Origin: an uncultured bacterium
Lineage (GTDB): Bacteria; Cyanobacteriota; Vampirovibrionia; Gastranaerophilales; Gastranaerophilaceae
Assembly (NCBI GenBank): GCA_948684385.1
Contig: CAPQCU010000008.1
Location: forward strand, 22,073-86,072
DNA: 64,000 nt
Direction of reading: 5' to 3'
Shown one piece after another: positions 1 through 8,556 of this stretch. Each line of letters begins with the position of its first letter. Positions within the stretch are counted from its first letter, which is position 1. A model generated the notes under the pieces. That model saw only the letters and a program-made list of their open reading frames with translations. It made no database searches and had not been told where the DNA came from. The translations under genes were made by a program, and so were the position numbers.

Positions 1-862
1 CAAGTTTTTCCCAGTCTTTCGCCTGCATGTTTCCTGTCTTAAGCCTTTGGGTGTCAACTTCAGCTTCTGAGCACAAAAGACGCTGTACAAGCTGTTTCTT
101 TGACATTTCTAAAGAGAATATGGCAACCGGTGTGTTTGCTTTCAATGCAACATTTTGCGCTATGTTAAGCGCAAAAGCTGTTTTACCCATTGCAGGACGT
201 GCTGCCAAGATGATTAAGTCTGACCTTTGAAGCCCGTTCATCATTCCGTCTAAGTCGTAAAAACTTGTCGGAACGCCGGTTAACTGACCTTTGTTATTAT
301 ATCTTTCTTCAATTTCTGCATAAGTGTCGTAAACTAAATCTTTAATCGGAGCCAGAGATTTTGATGCTTTTTGTGAAGCGATATCAAAAATCAACTTTTC
401 TGCAAGCTCTAAAGATTCTTCAATCGGGTTTAAATCATAGCCTGATGAGACAATTTCCGAACCTGCGTTAATCAAAGAACGCTTGATTGCTTTTTCCTGA
501 ACTATTTTTGAGTAGTATTCTACGTTTGAAGTTGTAATAGTTTTGTAGCTTAAATCGTTTATAAACGCACGTCCGCCGACGAGTTCAAGTTTCTGGTTGA
601 TATTAAGTACATCAGAAACAGACACGATATCAATTTTGTCTTCTCCGTTATAAAGCTGGAGCATTGCTTCGTAAACATATCTGTGAGCCGGCTTATAGAA
701 AGATTCCGGCCTTAAGTGTTCAACAACTTTGTTCATGCAGGCAGGGCTGACAAGAATTGCACCTAAGATTGCTTCTTCTGCGTCAATGTTTTGAGGCATA
801 AGCTGCGATAAATCTTCCGGTGCTGTTTGTTTTTTTCTGTTATTTGCAAATGATGTAGTCAT
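1..862 (-). CDS. dnaB: Replicative DNA helicase DnaB (3' end outside window)
   Basis: The minus strand reads from ATG at 860-862 to the window edge, giving the first 287 residues. The N-terminal helicase domain (PQNIDAEEAILGAIL) is followed by a linker and the start of the RecA-like domain with the P-loop RPAMGKTA and the segment IFSLEMS. DnaB is the hexameric ATP-driven helicase that unwinds DNA at the replication fork and binds primase through its N-terminal domain. A GGGGA ribosome binding site lies just upstream. The N-terminus (TTSFANNRKKQTAPEDLS) is basic and polar, as is common in the family. The remaining core domain is missing only because of the window boundary. Identification is secure. 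Confidence 0.95.
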   Translation of the reverse strand, partial: MTTSFANNRKKQTAPEDLSQLMPQNIDAEEAILGAILVSPACMNKVVEHLRPESFYKPAHRYVYEAMLQLYNGEDKIDIVSVSDVLNINQKLELVGGRAFINDLSYKTITTSNVEYYSKIVQEKAIKRSLINAGSEIVSSGYDLNPIEESLELAEKLIFDIASQKASKSLAPIKDLVYDTYAEIEERYNNKGQLTGVPTSFYDLDGMMNGLQRSDLIILAARPAMGKTAFALNIAQNVALKANTPVAIFSLEMSKKQLVQRLLCSEAEVDTQRLKTGNMQAKDWEKL

Positions 863-959
863 AAAAATCCCCTATTACTATAGATTAGCAATAATAAAAA
901 ACATGTACAAATGTTTTTTTACAAAACTAAACAGTTTTTTCTACAGCAAATAGATGATA

Positions 960-989
960 TTGTTCATTAAATTCTCAAGAAAATATAAA
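960..989 (+). promoter_or_regulatory. Predicted promoter of the small RNA at 996-1083
   Basis: TTGTTC at 960-965 and TATAAA at 984-989 are separated by 18 bp and face the predicted sRNA. Both hexamers are close to sigma-70 consensus. It lies in the gap upstream of dnaB, which is transcribed the other way. Confidence 0.5.
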
Positions 990-995
990 TTAAGC

Positions 996-1083
996 CGATA
1001 AAAGTAGTATGGAAAACCAAATGGTTTTTCATACCTCCTCCCCAAGTCTGGTAGCCGTTCTCAAAAGAAACGGCTTTTTTTTA
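996..1083 (+). ncRNA. Predicted small RNA with anti-Shine-Dalgarno linker and intrinsic terminator
   Basis: The predicted transcript of about 88 nt has three parts. A 12-bp hairpin (GTATGGAAAACC at 1007-1018 with GGTTTTTCATAC at 1023-1034, one G-U pair, loop AAAT) comes first. A C-rich unpaired linker follows (CTCCTCCCC, 1035-1043). An intrinsic terminator closes it (AGCCGTT 1053-1059 with AACGGCT 1069-1075, then eight T). No plus-strand gene follows until ftsH at 2045, so it is not a leader. The linker is complementary to Shine-Dalgarno sequences. The layout recalls cyanobacterial Yfr1 (hairpin, CUCC-rich loop, terminator), but homology is not shown. Confidence 0.6.
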
Positions 1084-1926
1084 TGCGCTAACTTTTTCTG
1101 GCAAATTTGCACTTGCGAATTCTCTTGTATGAGTTACCCTGTTATTCCAGCCTTTTATAAATCTATTCTGTGTAGGATTGTTTTTTACAATGTTTTTATA
1201 AAAATCACGTCTTAGTTTTTCAAATTTATTGATATCACCGCCGCTTTCTTTGAACATCTTTTTCGCACGGGCAACGCCTGAACCGATTGCTACATCAAAT
1301 ACCATAAGCGCCATTTGCGGATTATCGATTTTATCCGCCCCGCATTGGGTAAAGAATTCATAATGAATGTCTTTGATTTCCTGCGCTGTAATTTCTCTTA
1401 CGTTTCTGATAGGCAGACCTTTTCTTCTCCTGTAATCATCATAAGTAGCTTTTGTAATGCCTTTATTTGTCTCGCCGCCTCTGTCGGCAGGGTCATTTAC
1501 ATAACCGCCTTCCTGACTCAAAATATATTCTGACATTTTGTCAAAATACTTGTCATTAACAGATTTTCCGGTCATTTTTGCAGGCTTTAAGTTTCCTGCT
1601 TTTTCCGGTTCTTTTGTGTGTTCAAAAGTGTCAAATCCGACATTAAAATTGAAATCAAAATTGTTGTTAGAAGGAACTTCCCATTTATCAACCGGAAAAA
1701 GTTCGTTTACATCAAATGAAACATTTGGAAATGCAGGAGGACTCATTTCCGGCATGAGCTGAGAAAAATTCATCATTGAGAACACATTTGGAACAAAGTA
1801 TAAATTGGAGTTAAAAAATGTATTGCAGCCCCAATTTCCCCAGCCGCAGCAGAAAAACGGACTGTTACCAAACATTCCGTGCATAAAGCCATGTGAAAAA
1901 TTGTTCCAGAAATTGTGCGCGCTCAT
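1081..1926 (-). CDS. GH108-family N-acetylmuramidase (lysozyme-like)
   Basis: The C-terminal half (from about residue 125) is a phage-type muramidase of glycoside hydrolase family 108. The segment EGGYVNDPADRGGETNKGIT contains the expected catalytic Glu, and a helical peptidoglycan-binding part follows (QMALMVFDVAIGSG). It should cleave the MurNAc-GlcNAc bond of peptidoglycan. The first 120 residues are unusual: Asn-, Phe-, Met- and Cys-rich low complexity (e.g. FFCCGWGNWGCN) without a clear signal peptide. It ends right at the T-tract of the opposing sRNA terminator. It may be a domesticated endolysin or a secreted effector. The enzyme family is fairly certain; the biological role is not. 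Confidence 0.8.
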   Translation of the reverse strand: MSAHNFWNNFSHGFMHGMFGNSPFFCCGWGNWGCNTFFNSNLYFVPNVFSMMNFSQLMPEMSPPAFPNVSFDVNELFPVDKWEVPSNNNFDFNFNVGFDTFEHTKEPEKAGNLKPAKMTGKSVNDKYFDKMSEYILSQEGGYVNDPADRGGETNKGITKATYDDYRRRKGLPIRNVREITAQEIKDIHYEFFTQCGADKIDNPQMALMVFDVAIGSGVARAKKMFKESGGDINKFEKLRRDFYKNIVKNNPTQNRFIKGWNNRVTHTREFASANLPEKVSA

Positions 1927-2004
1927 AATATCCCTATAGTATTCCTTATATATATAAAGTTTTGTTTATCAGGAGAATTGCTTTTTTGTAAACAAAAAGT
2001 TACA

Positions 2005-2018
2005 GTTTATGATATAAT
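2005..2018 (+). promoter_or_regulatory. Extended -10 promoter of ftsH
   Basis: TGATATAAT (2010-2018) forms an extended -10 element about 27 bp upstream of the ftsH start codon. The ribosome binding site is GAGGGAG. No good -35 element sits at 17 bp, which fits an extended -10 promoter. Confidence 0.45.
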
Positions 2019-2044
2019 GAAATAAATATTTATGAGGGAGAAAT

Positions 2045-3967
2045 ATGAATAAAAATCAATCAATCGGGATGTACGTAATTTTGGGTATTATGGTGCTTGC
2101 ATTTATTTCTATGCTCTTTACCGGCCCGACTTCAAGTACTGAAGAATTATCATATACAGCTTTTTTGCAGAAAGTTGAAAACAATGAAATAAAAAGCGTT
2201 GATATGGGTAAAGGTGCGCTAATTGCACTTCCGGAAAAACAGCCGGAAGCAGCAAAAAGCAATACTAATCCTTTGTACGGCGAGGTAAAACCTCCAAGAC
2301 TTCAGTATAGAGTAACTCTTCCTGATAATTCAGATGTTCTTCCTAAGCTTGAAGAACATAACGTAGAAATTACTGCAAAACGTGCAAAAGACTCTTCTTC
2401 TTTGATGGGTTCATCTTTGATTACAATACTTCTCGTGTTCGGATTTTTACTTTTAATTATAAAATCAATTCAGGCAGGCGGTGCTCAAGCTATGTCTTTT
2501 GGAAAGAGCAGAGCGAAAATGCTTATGGATAGCAAGGTTAAAACGACTTTTGCAGACGTAGCAGGTATTGATGAAGAAAGAAAAGAACTTGAAGAAATTG
2601 TTGATTTCTTAAAACATTCTGATAAATATGTTAAACTCGGTGCAAAAATTCCAAAAGGAGTTCTGCTTGTCGGTTCTCCCGGTACCGGTAAAACTTTGAT
2701 GGCGAAAGCTGTTGCCGGAGAAGCAGGTGTTCCGTTCTTTTCAATCAGCGGTTCTGACTTCGTTGAAATGTTCGTGGGTGTCGGTGCTTCACGTGTCAGA
2801 GATTTGTTTGAACAGGCAAAGAAGCATCAGCCTTGTATTGTGTTTATTGATGAAATTGATGCGGTAGGCCGTCAGAGAGGCGCCGGCATGGGCGGAGGAC
2901 ACGACGAAAGAGAACAGACTCTTAACCAGCTCCTTGTTGAAATGGACGGGTTTGACGAAAATACTAATATAATTATTCTTGCTGCAACAAACAGGCCGGA
3001 TATCTTAGACAATGCGCTTTTGCGTCCGGGAAGATTTGACAGACAGATTGTTATTAATAAGCCTGATGTTTTAGGAAGAGAACAGATTTTGAATGTTCAT
3101 GCCAAAAATAAACCGCTTGCGAAGGAAGTTGATTTGAAAACTCTTGCAAAACGCACACCGGGATTTACAGGTGCAGATTTGCAAAACCTTCTTAATGAAG
3201 CTGCTCTTCTTGCTGCAAGGCACGATAAGTCTGAAATCGAGATGCCGGATTTAGAAGAAGCAATTGATAAAGTTATGGCTGGACCTGAAAAGAAAAGCAG
3301 AATAATTTCTGATGAAGAGAAAGAAAATACTGCGTATCACGAAGTCGGTCATGCGCTTCTTGCAAAGCTTCTTAAAGATTGCGACCCTCTGCATAAAGTT
3401 TCAATTATTCCACGCGGTATGGCTCTGGGTATTACGCTTACACTTCCTGAGAAAGACCATCTTACAATGCGCAAAAACCAGCTGCTTGACAGAATTGCAA
3501 TGATTTTGGGCGGAAGAGTCGCAGAAGAGCTTGTTTACGGTAAAGATAACGTAACAACAGGAGCTTCAAACGATTTAGAAAAAGTTTCTTCGCTTGCAAG
3601 AAGCATGGTTACAACTTATGGTATGAGTGATAAAATGGGCAATCTTGCTTACGGTAAAAATCAGGAACACGTATTTTTAGGCAGAAATTTCGGCAACACA
3701 AGAGATTTCTCGGAAGAAATCGCTGCTGATATAGATAAAGAAGTTAAAATGATTGTTGATAAACAATATGAATGCGCAAAACAGCTTTTGAGCGAAAATA
3801 GAGACATGCTTGAGTTTATTGCAAAAACTCTGCTTGAAAAAGAAACTCTTGATGAAAAAGAGTTTGAAGATTTAATGAAGCAGGTAAGAATTCAGCGCGG
3901 TGAAATCGTTGAAGAAGTTGTAGTTGAAGCTGAGATTGTGGAAGATAATGGAGAAAATAATGGATAG
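2045..3967 (+). CDS. ftsH: ATP-dependent zinc metalloprotease FtsH
   Basis: A 640-residue membrane AAA+ protease that degrades misfolded membrane and short-lived cytosolic proteins. Two membrane segments (about residues 8-26 and 120-142) flank a short extracytoplasmic domain. The AAA module follows, with Walker A GSPGTGKT at about residue 210, Walker [10 protein letters not shown], and the second region of homology ending in RPGRFDR. The zinc site HEVGH lies at about residue 432 in the M41 domain. Length and order match the family. The acidic tail ends inside the next gene: the stop codon overlaps the start of the RipA-like gene by 8 bp, which implies co-translation. Confidence 0.98.
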   Translation: MNKNQSIGMYVILGIMVLAFISMLFTGPTSSTEELSYTAFLQKVENNEIKSVDMGKGALIALPEKQPEAAKSNTNPLYGEVKPPRLQYRVTLPDNSDVLPKLEEHNVEITAKRAKDSSSLMGSSLITILLVFGFLLLIIKSIQAGGAQAMSFGKSRAKMLMDSKVKTTFADVAGIDEERKELEEIVDFLKHSDKYVKLGAKIPKGVLLVGSPGTGKTLMAKAVAGEAGVPFFSISGSDFVEMFVGVGASRVRDLFEQAKKHQPCIVFIDEIDAVGRQRGAGMGGGHDEREQTLNQLLVEMDGFDENTNIIILAATNRPDILDNALLRPGRFDRQIVINKPDVLGREQILNVHAKNKPLAKEVDLKTLAKRTPGFTGADLQNLLNEAALLAARHDKSEIEMPDLEEAIDKVMAGPEKKSRIISDEEKENTAYHEVGHALLAKLLKDCDPLHKVSIIPRGMALGITLTLPEKDHLTMRKNQLLDRIAMILGGRVAEELVYGKDNVTTGASNDLEKVSSLARSMVTTYGMSDKMGNLAYGKNQEHVFLGRNFGNTRDFSEEIAADIDKEVKMIVDKQYECAKQLLSENRDMLEFIAKTLLEKETLDEKEFEDLMKQVRIQRGEIVEEVVVEAEIVEDNGENNG

Positions 3968-4451
3968 AGATGAAATGATTTTTCAGGAATACAAATTGTA
4001 TTCGGAGCAAAAAGAAAACTTTATTGACAGAAACTTTAAGACAAATCGTTTCTACATGATATCCCTTTTTGTGATACTTCTAGGCATGATTTATACCGGA
4101 AATGTTGTGTTCTTAAGTAAAATCTCTGCAACGCTTGTTTTTGCTCTGCTCGGAGTCGCAATAAGCGCTCTCTGGTGGATGAACGTAGATTCTTATAATA
4201 CGCTTATAAAAGTTAAGTATGCGAATGTTTTAGAAAAAATTGAAGAAAAACTTCCGGTAAAACCTTTTACTGACGAGTATCAGGGGATAGAAGATTTTAG
4301 AAAAAACAAAGTGTTCATGTTCTCTGACATCCAGAAAATTGTTGCAGCTGTTTCTGCTCTGTTCTTTTTTGCAGTTTTTGTAAATGAACTTACTCCGGTG
4401 ATTATGGCTATCTTCAATAAATTAATAAATGTAGTTTCAACAAGTATTTAA
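3960..4451 (+). CDS. RipA-family octameric membrane protein-like
   Basis: A 163-residue membrane protein. ATG at 3960 is chosen because GGAG lies 6 bp upstream, inside the end of ftsH. Three hydrophobic segments are visible (about residues 28-45, 52-70 and 125-148). The motif WWMNVDSYNTLIKVKYANVL followed by EEKLPVKPFTDEY matches the conserved middle of the RipA family (W-x-x-x-x-SY-x-x-L-x-x-x-K-x-x-V-x-x-x-x-E-x-x-LP). RipA proteins are found in many bacteria; their molecular function is unclear. The overlap with ftsH suggests a linked role in membrane protein homeostasis, which is inference. Confidence 0.6.
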   Translation: MDRDEMIFQEYKLYSEQKENFIDRNFKTNRFYMISLFVILLGMIYTGNVVFLSKISATLVFALLGVAISALWWMNVDSYNTLIKVKYANVLEKIEEKLPVKPFTDEYQGIEDFRKNKVFMFSDIQKIVAAVSALFFFAVFVNELTPVIMAIFNKLINVVSTSI

Positions 4452-4465
4452 GAATAGAGGAAAAA

Positions 4466-5092
4466 ATGGCAAAGAAACACGAATATGGAATAGCTTTGAA
4501 CTGGAGTTATGTCGGAACTTCGGTTGTTGTGGTTGCGGTTTTGACGCTTCTGGTTCTTTATCTGCCCGGAATGAGAGAGATTGATGGAAATATCCTGCAC
4601 TCTGTGAGGCGCGCACTTTCTCCGTATCCGACTTATATTCCGAACTTTATTGCAGAATTTTATCCCTGCGTCCACTTTTACTGGCCGCAGATTGCTGCAG
4701 GATGTGTTCTTGTCTCTCACACAAGGTATTTGAAATGTTTTCTGCTGATATTTTTTACAAAACTAACATCGATTTTAACCTTGTTTTTAAAAGATTTTGT
4801 ATGTCGAGAACGCCCGCACGGGTGCGGATATGAAGGGTTTAGCTTTCCTTCTCATCATTGTGCGGTAACAATGTGTTTTTACGGCATTTTAATTTATCTT
4901 GTGCTTCATCACATAAGCTCAGAGTTCTGGCGTTATTTCTTCGCAATTTTCTTCGGATTAATTATTTTGATAATCTCAATTTCAAGAATGTGGTTCGGAG
5001 TACATTTCTTGTCAGATGTTGTTGCAGGGTTGTTCCTCGGGTTTATGATGGTTAACCTGTATATTATTACATCAAAATCTTTAAGCTGCTAA
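4466..5092 (+). CDS. PAP2-family phosphatase
   Basis: A 208-residue integral membrane phosphatase of the type 2 phosphatidic acid phosphatase family. The three signature motifs are present: KDFVCRERP, FPSHH (in place of PSGH) and SRMWFGVHFLSDV. These supply the phosphate-binding Lys/Arg, the acid His and the nucleophilic His. About five membrane helices surround them. Members dephosphorylate phosphatidate, undecaprenyl diphosphate or lipid A; the substrate here cannot be read. It sits 14 bp after the RipA-like gene (RBS AGAGG) and is probably in the ftsH operon. Its stop overlaps the converging glycosyltransferase gene by 4 bp. Confidence 0.88.
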   Translation: MAKKHEYGIALNWSYVGTSVVVVAVLTLLVLYLPGMREIDGNILHSVRRALSPYPTYIPNFIAEFYPCVHFYWPQIAAGCVLVSHTRYLKCFLLIFFTKLTSILTLFLKDFVCRERPHGCGYEGFSFPSHHCAVTMCFYGILIYLVLHHISSEFWRYFFAIFFGLIILIISISRMWFGVHFLSDVVAGLFLGFMMVNLYIITSKSLSC

Positions 5093-6033
5093 TTTTTAAC
5101 AGTTTTCAAAATATACCTGACGCAGTCCTTTGAGTTGTGGCTTTGTCTTGCAATTTTATAGCATTCTTCCGTGACTTTTGTGTACGCTTCATTATCGTCA
5201 AGATAGTTTTCAATTTTGAATATAAGGTCGGAAAAGTCTTCATAAAAAGGCATGTTACCTTCAAAAAGCGCAAGCTCTTCGCGGTAATCGCTTATTAAAA
5301 GTTTTTTGCAGGCAACAGTTTGGAAAGTTCTGTAGTTTAGCGAAGAAATTCCCTGAGAGTTCATGTTAAAAACGATTTTCGAGTTGTTTATAGCTTTTGC
5401 CATGTCTTTTTCGTTATCAATAAATCCTTGATAGCAAAGGTCGATAATTTCAGGATAATTTGCACGTTCGCGCGCATCCCTGTAATGCCGGTCTATTGCG
5501 TACCATGCGACGTGGAGTTCCGGAAGCTTTAAGACAAGCTCTTCAAAGAAACTTAAGCGAAAATCTGTATCAAGCCTGCCTGCAAACATGATATCGAATT
5601 TTGGCTTACGCTTAGATGTTTTGTAAATATCAAAATTCACGAAATGCGGGAGGTAATGGAAATTTGGAAACGTTTCGTATCCGCTTAAGACTTTGTCCCA
5701 GTAAAAAGTGAAATTGTCTTTTTCCTCAAGATACGGGAGGTACTTTTCCCAATCAGGGCCGGAAGTTTTGCTTCTGATGTCATCAGAAAAATAGCTTATT
5801 GCCGGAATATTTAAGTTGTTTTCGACTTTAATTTGAATTGCATCATAGTCGTAGCCTGTGATGTAGTCAAATTTTTTTTCAAGGATTTCTGAAAGGTTTT
5901 TGCCGAATAGGTTGTCATAAACAGTAACACGGCAGTCATTTTGTTTAAAGCCGTCGATAATGCTGTTCATTGTAAGCCTGCCTCCGATGCTTATCGGGAG
6001 GATAGCCAGAATTTTTGTTTTGCTCTTTCTCAT
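5089..6033 (-). CDS. CgeB-like GT-B glycosyltransferase
   Basis: A 314-residue cytosolic protein with a two-domain GT-B layout. An N-terminal Rossmann-like start (ILAILPISIGGRLTMNSI) is followed by a C-terminal glycosyltransferase domain with FDIMFAGRLD and the segment GISSLNYRTFQTVACKKLLISD. The latter resembles the 'R-x-F-E-x-x-A-x-G-x-x-L-I-T' nucleotide-sugar site of CgeB-like/Glyco_trans_1_2 proteins. Such enzymes typically decorate surface polysaccharide or protein. It stands alone on the minus strand, with its promoter overlapping that of tRNA-Arg. Donor and acceptor are unknown. Confidence 0.7.
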   Translation of the reverse strand: MRKSKTKILAILPISIGGRLTMNSIIDGFKQNDCRVTVYDNLFGKNLSEILEKKFDYITGYDYDAIQIKVENNLNIPAISYFSDDIRSKTSGPDWEKYLPYLEEKDNFTFYWDKVLSGYETFPNFHYLPHFVNFDIYKTSKRKPKFDIMFAGRLDTDFRLSFFEELVLKLPELHVAWYAIDRHYRDARERANYPEIIDLCYQGFIDNEKDMAKAINNSKIVFNMNSQGISSLNYRTFQTVACKKLLISDYREELALFEGNMPFYEDFSDLIFKIENYLDDNEAYTKVTEECYKIARQSHNSKDCVRYILKTVKN

Positions 6034-6064
6034 CCTTACGGTATTTTAACATCTTTGAGAGGGG

Positions 6065-6093
6065 TTTACAAGGGCGGGTGTGTAGAGTAGAAT
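6065..6093 (+). promoter_or_regulatory. Predicted promoter of tRNA-Arg
   Basis: TTTACA (6065-6070) and TAGAAT (6088-6093) are spaced 17 bp, about 90 bp upstream of the tRNA. The same segment read in reverse (TTGTAA ... TAAAAT) could drive the divergent glycosyltransferase. Confidence 0.5.
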
Positions 6094-6154
6094 GAAGGGG
6101 TAAACTTATAGGTTTGTAGTAGAAAAATAAGTCAGAATGTGAAAAGTCTTTTTG

Positions 6155-6180
6155 CTTACTTTTTCTACAGAAAAAGTAAG
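6155..6180 (+). repeat. Inverted repeat abutting tRNA-Arg
   Basis: CTTACTTTTT and AAAAAGTAAG form a perfect 10-bp stem around CTACAG, ending exactly on the first base of the tRNA. It would be a hairpin in the tRNA precursor 5' leader. Confidence 0.55.
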
Positions 6181-6255
6181 GCTCTGTAGCTCAGTAGGAT
6201 AGAGCGGAGGTTTCCTAAACCTTGTCTGCCGTGGGTTCGACTCCCTCCAGGGCCA
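6180..6255 (+). tRNA. tRNA-Arg(CCU)
   Basis: A full cloverleaf is visible. Acceptor GGCTCTG pairs with CAGGGCC, the D-arm is GCTC...GAGC, the anticodon stem GAGGT/ACCTT holds loop TTCCTAA (anticodon CCT), the T-arm contains GTTCGAC, and the discriminator is A. The 3' CCA is not encoded. It decodes AGG. Confidence 0.95.
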
Positions 6256-6264
6256 CTTTTTTAA

Positions 6265-7296
6265 TTATTCTTCTGCAAGTTTGAATGTTGCTAATTCTGC
6301 ACCTAAGGCAATCATTGGAGCTCTAGGAATCATTACTGCTTCAACCATAATTCCTCCTACAGCAATAGTACTTATAACTGTCATCGCTTTTATTTCCGGA
6401 GGTAAATTATCAATAGCTTGTCTTAGTTCTTCACAAGATGTTGTTGCTCTTGTACTTAATGATGTATTTCCAACAACTTGTTCATCCGGTTTTGGCAGTA
6501 AAATTAAATAATTATCATCCAGCTTATACTGTGCAGGTTTACCATTTTTTATATTTTCAAGTGCTGTTTCCAATTGAGCAGCTGATAGTTCTTTTTCAAT
6601 TTTTTTCCTTAAAGCCTTTTCCTGCCTGTACCAATCTTTGTCTTTCAAATTCAAATCTTTATCAAAATATTTTATGAGAGACCCGGACATATTGGTTTCC
6701 GATTTAGCACTAACATATCCACCATTATCTAAAGCCTGTATTTTAAGAGCATAGGCGCATAAGCCTGAATTTGCTTCATAATTTAGTCCTATGGTGTTTT
6801 TAAATTCTAGGGAATGTTCACCTTCAGGATAATCATGTCTAGTGTTATAATTAAAAATTAGCTTATCACCTTCTTGTCTGGCATCAACGAGGTCTACATT
6901 ATACAACTCACCAGATGCTAAAAGTATATCCTTAATAACATTAAATTCTTTATCCGATAAAGGATTGTTAAATTTTACTATTTTATCATCTGTATTTTCA
7001 GGCAACGATTTTAAGAAATCAAAGAATTTTCTTTTAAATTCTATTTTATAAGGACCATCCTCTGAATTTTGTTTGAAAGCTTCAAATTTACTTAACAATT
7101 TTCCGTCTTTTGAAAAAGCGAGGGCTTCTATTTCATCATCATTTTTGTATACAAGATTGAAATTTCCATTTTTTAATTTATCTATTTTGAAACTATGTGT
7201 ATCAAATAAACTATAAAAACCTTTGTAGTAGTTTTCTCCTTGTTTATGAATTATAGTTGTATTTACTTTTTTCTTGTTTGAAAATTTTGCAAATAT
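6265..7296 (-). pseudogene. Downstream half of a metallopeptidase gene, open after an in-frame stop
   Basis: Immediately after the TAA at 7297-7299 the same reading frame stays open for 343 codons to 6265 with normal coding character. It contains no ATG in its first 165 or so codons; the only initiation-like codon near the front is TTG at 7098. This makes it most likely the C-terminal part of the gene starting at 7980. The sequence is charged and repeat-free until the last 40 residues, which hold a hydrophobic stretch (AMTVISTIAVGGIMVEAVM). I do not recognise a domain. It could be an effector or binding region joined to the peptidase. Readthrough, a nonsense mutation or an assembly error are all possible. 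Confidence 0.6.
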
Positions 7297-7980
7297 TTAA
7301 AATGGTGCATCAAAATCATCAAAATTATTGTAGTATTCAGGTTCTTCTTTTATGCTAATTTTAAATTTGTTAAGTTTTTCAAATGTATTAGGGTAATTTT
7401 CTTTAAAGAAATTCGGATTTATTTCCCCGTTTTTATAGCCGCTTCCCCATAAACCTCCGCCTTTTTGAGCCCAGGCAATAATATCTGCGAAAACTTCATT
7501 AATTCTGTAATCATCAATAGGTAATAATAAAAGATTTCTTATATTGTGCGGATTTGTATAATCCGGATTTTCCACTGCAAACTTTTCGGCATCTTTGTAA
7601 ATTGCACCAAGATAATTCCAATTATTTACAAGTTTCTCACTATTAACTATTCCATGTGATATTTCATGATTTATAACTCTTTGTAAATCTTCTTTACCTA
7701 TTTTGGTTGTAAATACAAAAAATGGAAACCATGGATGCGCGCTTGTGGCAGCATCCCAATCGGGGGCTTGTTCTGGTATTGAAAGATGTTCAAACGTGTC
7801 TTGAATTGAATTTGAGCAATATAACTTATAGTTGTTTCTTTTTAGTGAATGCTCCCATTCATCAGGTAATGATTTTAAACCTTGTTCGACTTTTGATACA
7901 AAATCTGAACTTACATTTTTGGTTTTTATAATAGGATATTTCATTCCAAAACTTGGATTATGTTGATTATGGATTTTCAT
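7297..7980 (-). CDS. Lethal-factor-like zinc metallopeptidase, probably truncated by a stop codon
   Basis: 227 residues. The zinc motif HEISHG at about residue 125 is followed some 55 residues later by NEVFADIIAW. This is the His-Glu-x-x-His plus downstream Glu arrangement of gluzincins, and is most like the anthrax-lethal-factor-related (M34/ATLF) group. The N-terminus MKIHNQHNPSFGMK carries the F-G-x-K signature shared by several proteins in this window. There is no classical signal peptide. The stop TAA is followed in frame by a long open stretch (6265-7296), so the intact protein may be about 572 residues. Family assignment is by motif only. Confidence 0.65.
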   Translation of the reverse strand: MKIHNQHNPSFGMKYPIIKTKNVSSDFVSKVEQGLKSLPDEWEHSLKRNNYKLYCSNSIQDTFEHLSIPEQAPDWDAATSAHPWFPFFVFTTKIGKEDLQRVINHEISHGIVNSEKLVNNWNYLGAIYKDAEKFAVENPDYTNPHNIRNLLLLPIDDYRINEVFADIIAWAQKGGGLWGSGYKNGEINPNFFKENYPNTFEKLNKFKISIKEEPEYYNNFDDFDAPF

Positions 7981-8079
7981 ATTTTAGTAAAAACTCCTAA
8001 AAATAAAATTTGCTAGTTGTCCTAAATTTTGTAATTAAAATACCTCGAATCGATTTATTAATTATGATAAAATATTCTT

Positions 8080-8556
8080 ATGAAAAGAATTGCTGTTTTA
8101 TATTCAGAAAATACACCGGTTTTGGATGCTCTAATCTCTAAGCTGGAAAACTATCATTATCAGCTTATGACCGTTTTTCCGGATAATCCTGATGAGTTTG
8201 ATTTGATTGTTGATGTGAATTTTAAAGACGAAGCTAAATCAAATGTATTGAAATGCCATTATTCGCTCTTGCCTGCTTTCCCTTCAGACGAACCTTTAAG
8301 AGAAGCTTTTCTTGCAGGCGTTAAAGTAACGGGGATTACTATTTATTACACGAAATCGCAGAGAATACTGGCTCAGTATCCGCTTTTTATAAAAAACGAA
8401 GCGCATTATGACGAAATTTTACAGGAGATGATGTATTTAGAACAGGTTATTCTCCCGATTGTGGTTGAAAAAATTCTTACAAACGAACCTGTAGATATTC
8501 AGTCACTCTTAAAAGGAAGTCATTGTTCCGGAGGATGCAGCGGATGCCGGCATTAA
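8080..8556 (+). CDS. Degenerate PurN-like (formyltransferase fold) protein with Cys-rich tail
   Basis: 158 residues. The segment CHYSLLPAFPSDEPLREAFL followed by GVKVTGITIYYT and the end LEQVILPIVVEKIL match phosphoribosylglycinamide formyltransferase (PurN: N-I-H-P-S-L-L-P-A-F, G-V-K-x-T-G). The protein is shorter than PurN (about 190-210). The Asn of the N-x-H motif is Lys here, and the D-x-G motif supplying the catalytic Asp is absent (TKSQRILAQ). The His is kept. The C-terminus HCSGGCSGCRH looks like a metal or redox site. It overlaps the PurD-like gene by 13 bp. Probably not a working GAR transformylase; true function unknown. Confidence 0.6.
   Translation: MKRIAVLYSENTPVLDALISKLENYHYQLMTVFPDNPDEFDLIVDVNFKDEAKSNVLKCHYSLLPAFPSDEPLREAFLAGVKVTGITIYYTKSQRILAQYPLFIKNEAHYDEILQEMMYLEQVILPIVVEKILTNEPVDIQSLLKGSHCSGGCSGCRH

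Noticed and set aside
1015..1080. Minus-strand 21-codon frame preceded by GGGGAGGAGG
   Set aside because: The 'ribosome binding site' is the complement of the sRNA linker and is too close to the ATG; the plus-strand promoter, hairpin and terminator explain the sequence better.
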